Of a DNA stretch of 15,946 nt, positions 13,416 through 15,946 are shown in pieces. The notes beneath the pieces are model-generated. The model ran no database searches and had not been told where the DNA came from. It was given only the letters and a program-made list of their open reading frames with translations. Position numbers and translations under genes: made by a program. This stretch comes from UBA3103 sp002365855 (GTDB taxonomy: Bacteria > Bacillota > Desulfotomaculia > Desulfotomaculales > Pelotomaculaceae). The stretch is taken from assembly GCA_030627625.1 (NCBI GenBank), contig DAOURR010000055.1:1-15946 (forward strand), in the 5' to 3' direction. Every line of letters begins with the position of its first letter. Position 1 is the stretch's first letter.

Positions 13416-13427
13416 TATCTTAAGATA
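13416..13427. promoter_or_regulatory. Perfect 12-base palindrome, operator candidate
   Basis: TATCTTAAGATA equals its own reverse complement and ends 27 bases before the ThDP enzyme ATG. It is centred 48 bases from the CACCAATATTGGTG palindrome. Its inner TCTTAAGA shares arms with the zur-operator candidate (TAAGA/TCTTA), possibly by chance. Confidence 0.4.
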
Positions 13428-13454
13428 AGAAAAATAAAACCGGGGGTTATATAG

Positions 13455-15074
13455 ATGCCAGCGACAAGAAACGTAGCCTCAGCCATATTGGACCAGCTTT
13501 CTGAATGGGGTGTAAAATCTATATACGGTTTGATAGGGGACGATATATTACACCTGATGGATGCCCTGGCAAAGCAGGACAGGATCAGTTTTTACCATGT
13601 AAGGCACGAAGAAACAGCGGCAATGATGGCCTCAGCCCACGCAAAACTTACAGGGGAAGTGGGGGTTTGTGTCGCGGATGGTGGACCGGGCACATTGCAC
13701 CTGTTAAACGGCCTGGCCGATGCCTGCATGGATAATGTTCCCGTCCTGGCTTTTACGGGACAGGTGTCCCGCCAAGAGATTGGCACTAACTCAAAACAAT
13801 ATATTGACCAGCAAACTATGATGCATCCGCTTGTTTCGTACACCTCCCTTTTATGTGACCCGGCAGCGACACTGCAGGTGCTGGAGAACGCCTATGCGCC
13901 CGCAGTCTCCGGCAGGTCTGTGGCGCATATCAGCATACCCATGGATGTGTTTCCCCTGCCTTGCGATTACATGACGATACCACCTAAGCCTTATATAAAT
14001 ACCTATCCTCAGTCCTCACTGCAAGTTTTGGATGGGGCGGCGGCATTAATGCGTAAAGCCCGGCGCCCGGTAATTCTTTCCGGCGCCGGAGGACGTAAGG
14101 CCGGGGCGGAACTGTCCGACCTTTCGTTAAAATGGGGAGCAGCAATTATCCACACTTTACCAGGCACTGGTGTTGTTGACAAATCCCACCCTCATTATGT
14201 GGGTGGTCTTGGACATGCTGGAAGCCCCGCGTCTGCCAATCTCTTGGACCAATCCGACATGTGCTTTATTGCAGGTGCAAACTGGTGGCCCCAAGAGTAT
14301 GTGCCGGAGGAGATTCCGATTATCCAGTTAGATCACAACCCTGCTAACATAGGGTCCACCACAAAAGTAGACTATGGACTGGTGGGTGATGCGGGGACTG
14401 TGCTCAGGCATCTTTCAGGCCTGATTGATGAAAATTCTAACCAGGAATGGGTATATAGGATAAAATATGAGGTTTCCGCCTGGCTTAAAACACTTGAAGA
14501 AGAGACAAACACACATGGCTCGCCCGTCCATCCCGCTGCACTTGTCAGGGCCGTTCAAAACGCTTTGCCGGATGACGCTATTATCTGTTTGGACACAGGG
14601 GATCATACAGTTTGGTTTGGGCGGGTATTTCGTCCATCAAGACAGAGGGTATTAATATCCGGAAGGTGGCGAACAATGGGGTTCGGTTTGCCTGCCGCAC
14701 TGGCAGCAAAAATTAACAGGCCGTACCAGAAGGTGTTGGCTCTGGTTGGAGACGGTGGATTAGCCATGAACATGCCTGACTTTTTGACCGCAGTGAAGTA
14801 CAGGCTGCCGATTACAGTAGTAGTTGTGAACAACGGTTCCCTGGCGATGGAAAAAAATAAGATGTCTGCTGGAGGACTCATACCTGAAGGCACAGAACTA
14901 AACAACCCTGAATTCGCCAGGTATGCTGCCGACTGCGGCGGACTTGGTCTCAAGGTGGATCATAGCAACGATCTGGAGGGTGCGCTGCGGGAGGCTGTAA
15001 ACAGTGACATCCCTGCACTTGTTGAGGTAAAGACTTTAGATATAGCAGCGCCGGGGACTAAGCTGCCTTTCTGA
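13455..15074 (+). CDS. Thiamine-diphosphate enzyme, pyruvate oxidase (PoxB)-like
   Basis: This 539-residue protein has the three-domain layout of the pyruvate oxidase/acetolactate synthase family. The N-terminal pyrimidine-binding domain is about 5-170 with the cofactor-activating E52 in RHEETAAM. The central domain is about 190-320 and the pyrophosphate-binding domain about 365-535. The ThDP/Mg motif opens at G432-D433-G434 and closes at N459-N460. The opening 'WGVKSIYGLIGDD' is closer to PoxB (GVKRIWGVTGDS-like, from memory) than to acetolactate synthase. It is shorter than E. coli PoxB (572) and appears to lack its membrane-binding tail. The likely reaction is decarboxylation of pyruvate or another 2-oxo acid, possibly FAD-dependent; the substrate is not readable. 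GGGGG lies upstream of the ATG. Two perfect palindromes precede it. No acetolactate synthase small subunit or phosphate acetyltransferase is adjacent. Confidence 0.88.
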   Translation: MPATRNVASAILDQLSEWGVKSIYGLIGDDILHLMDALAKQDRISFYHVRHEETAAMMASAHAKLTGEVGVCVADGGPGTLHLLNGLADACMDNVPVLAFTGQVSRQEIGTNSKQYIDQQTMMHPLVSYTSLLCDPAATLQVLENAYAPAVSGRSVAHISIPMDVFPLPCDYMTIPPKPYINTYPQSSLQVLDGAAALMRKARRPVILSGAGGRKAGAELSDLSLKWGAAIIHTLPGTGVVDKSHPHYVGGLGHAGSPASANLLDQSDMCFIAGANWWPQEYVPEEIPIIQLDHNPANIGSTTKVDYGLVGDAGTVLRHLSGLIDENSNQEWVYRIKYEVSAWLKTLEEETNTHGSPVHPAALVRAVQNALPDDAIICLDTGDHTVWFGRVFRPSRQRVLISGRWRTMGFGLPAALAAKINRPYQKVLALVGDGGLAMNMPDFLTAVKYRLPITVVVVNNGSLAMEKNKMSAGGLIPEGTELNNPEFARYAADCGGLGLKVDHSNDLEGALREAVNSDIPALVEVKTLDIAAPGTKLPF

Positions 15075-15108
15075 CAACTCTCCTGAAAGTTTAAATAAAA
15101 CAAAAGCA

Positions 15109-15179
15109 ATAAACACCCTGAGAATAAAAACAACCATAACGAGAATGATAAAAAAAACATATGAAAAGAGGGTGTTTAT
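15109..15179 (+). promoter_or_regulatory. Inverted repeat enclosing a leader and masking a ribosome binding site
   Basis: ATAAACACCCT (15109-15119) is exactly complementary to AGGGTGTTTAT (15169-15179), with 49 A-rich bases between. The right arm contains AGGGTG, the only ribosome binding site for the TTG start at 15182. If both arms are transcribed, the 11-pair stem would hide that site. No U-tract follows, so a terminator is unlikely. Confidence 0.6.
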
Positions 15180-15181
15180 AA

Positions 15182-15400
15182 TTGGAAAAAGAGCTCAGGT
15201 CCGAATCTTTTATAGTGGAGCCAATGGCCGGTTTTAGCAATACGCCCCAATTTGGTTCCCTTGATAATTTAGCCGGCTACGATATTAAAAAAGGAAAGAA
15301 AAAGGCGGTCAATAAAGTGGACGCGCACCCCAGCCCGGGCATTGAAGAATTGTATGACGGGCAGGATTACCTAAATTTGCTTGGGGAAGACGATTTATAA
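15182..15400 (+). CDS. Small acidic-tailed protein of unknown function
   Basis: A 72-residue protein starting at TTG with GAGGGTG seven bases upstream. It has three parts: an N-terminal MEKELRSESFIVEPMAGF, a basic middle (KKGKKKAVNK) and an acidic, aromatic C-terminus (EELYDGQDYLNLLGEDDL). No membrane segment, signal peptide or cysteine is present. I do not recognise a family. Its stop codon lies one base before the preferred GTG of the DUF2512-like gene, so the two are surely co-transcribed and probably coupled. Its ribosome site lies in a long inverted repeat, suggesting translational control. Confidence 0.65.
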   Translation: MEKELRSESFIVEPMAGFSNTPQFGSLDNLAGYDIKKGKKKAVNKVDAHPSPGIEELYDGQDYLNLLGEDDL

Positions 15401-15401
15401 A

Positions 15402-15767
15402 GTGTACGTCCACGCTCTGATCATCAAAGTACTAATAATCTTTGCGGTGTCTGGCGCCTTATTCTTTCTTACAGGACTCCAACTAGCCGGGGCGCTTTCG
15501 ATGGCGGCTGTACTGGTTCTCATCACAACTCTTGCAATTGATGCTCCTTTCATTCCCATCCTGGGAAGGGGGGCATCAGCGATACTTGATGCGGTTATAG
15601 CTGTTCCCCTGCTATGGGGCATGATCTGGCTTTATACCGCAAAATATCCCTCACCAACTGCACTGGTTGTCATAGCTACAATCTTTGGCTTTGGCGAGTG
15701 GCTCTTGCATGCCAACGCCTTGAGTGAAGGTATTATTAAAAAGATGCGCGATCAAATTAAACAGTAA
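15402..15767 (+). CDS. DUF2512 (YndM-like) four-helix membrane protein
   Basis: A 121-residue integral membrane protein with hydrophobic helices at about 5-26, 28-46, 57-78 and 84-101 and a basic C-terminal tail. The pattern, including 'PFIPILGRGASAILDAVIA' after helix two, resembles the DUF2512 family (Bacillus YndM), whose function is unknown and which is found in spore-forming Firmicutes. GTG at 15402 is preferred: GGGGAAG lies 12 bases upstream and it follows the previous stop directly. A TTG at 15381 overlapping the upstream gene would add seven residues. The unit ends at a terminator hairpin at 15814-15850. Confidence 0.8.
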   Translation: MYVHALIIKVLIIFAVSGALFFLTGLQLAGALSMAAVLVLITTLAIDAPFIPILGRGASAILDAVIAVPLLWGMIWLYTAKYPSPTALVVIATIFGFGEWLLHANALSEGIIKKMRDQIKQ

Positions 15768-15813
15768 ATATATCGTCTTTTATGCTTTAGTGCTCACACC
15801 ATACAAGGGAATA

Positions 15814-15850
15814 AAAAAGGGCAGGATCTATTATTGGACCTACCCTTTTT
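15814..15850. terminator. Bidirectional terminator
   Basis: AAAAAGGG (15814-15821) pairs with CCCTTTTT (15843-15850), and AGG/CCT extends the stem after one mismatch. T runs follow on both strands. It lies between the DUF2512-like gene and a probable minus-strand gene at the right edge. Confidence 0.75.
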
Positions 15851-15860
15851 AGCTATATTA

Positions 15861-15945
15861 TTAACAGGACTTATGCAGTTGATGGAAAATAACACCAGTG
15901 CATAACCCAAAAATATTTTTAAAATAGGCCCAGATAATTCCAAAA
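15861..15945 (-). CDS. Possible C-terminus of a membrane protein entering from the right edge
   Basis: A minus-strand frame runs in from the right edge and ends at TAA (15863-15861), ten bases before the terminator at 15850. The 27 visible residues begin FGIIWAYFKNIFGLCTGVIF and are hydrophobic and aromatic. A second minus frame is also open here, but it reads through the terminator. Support is position and composition only. Confidence 0.25.
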   Translation of the reverse strand, partial: FGIIWAYFKNIFGLCTGVIFHQLHKSC

Positions 15946-15946
15946 A

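Overview
The window is about 43% G+C by eye and looks like chromosome of an anaerobic Firmicute, probably a spore-forming clostridium of the Peptococcaceae (Desulfotomaculum/Pelotomaculum) type. That placement is inferred from GG-rich ribosome binding sites, frequent TTG/GTG starts, a LysM protein with 'CPxGF' linkers, a DUF2512-like membrane protein and an NfeD-slipin pair. No rRNA, tRNA, CRISPR array or intact insertion sequence was found.

Layout. (1) 1-2325: the tail of an unidentified gene, then a CadA/ZntA-type Zn/Cd/Pb-exporting P-type ATPase. (2) 2326-4000: a minus-strand lipoprotein gene and a LysM gene. The 3' end of the LysM gene and its terminator occur a second time, as a decayed copy just downstream of the lipoprotein gene. 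(3) 4081-5854: short plus-strand genes: a two-helix membrane protein behind a good sigma-A promoter, a doubtful small ORF, a gene whose start looks frameshifted at a G run, and a GNAT acetyltransferase ending at a strong bidirectional terminator. (4) 5864-7974: a minus-strand nfeD-slipin operon for membrane quality control. (5) 8429-8887: a CoA-binding-fold protein. (6) 9162-12345: a minus-strand zur-znuA-znuC-znuB locus for zinc uptake. (7) 12346-12777: a gap with two or three tiny ORFs and hairpins but no recognised gene. (8) 12778-13176: a stand-alone CheY-like receiver. (9) 13455-15767: a pyruvate-oxidase-like ThDP enzyme preceded by two perfect palindromes, then a 72-aa protein of unknown function whose ribosome binding site lies in one arm of a long inverted repeat, then a DUF2512-like membrane protein. 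(10) A minus-strand gene probably enters from the right edge.

How it works together. The clearest theme is zinc balance: an exporter at the left and a Zur-controlled ABC importer in the middle. The operator-like palindrome at the zur start site suggests autoregulation. The short head-to-tail spacing and two TAATG stop/start overlaps suggest one coupled zur-znuACB transcript. No complete new defence or biosynthetic system is visible. The most unusual signals are small: the duplicated LysM tail with a compensatory change in its terminator stem, a LysM gene that seems to need an AUU start, the sequestered ribosome binding site at 15109-15179, the palindromes before the ThDP enzyme, and the His/Cys-rich head on the zinc ATPase.
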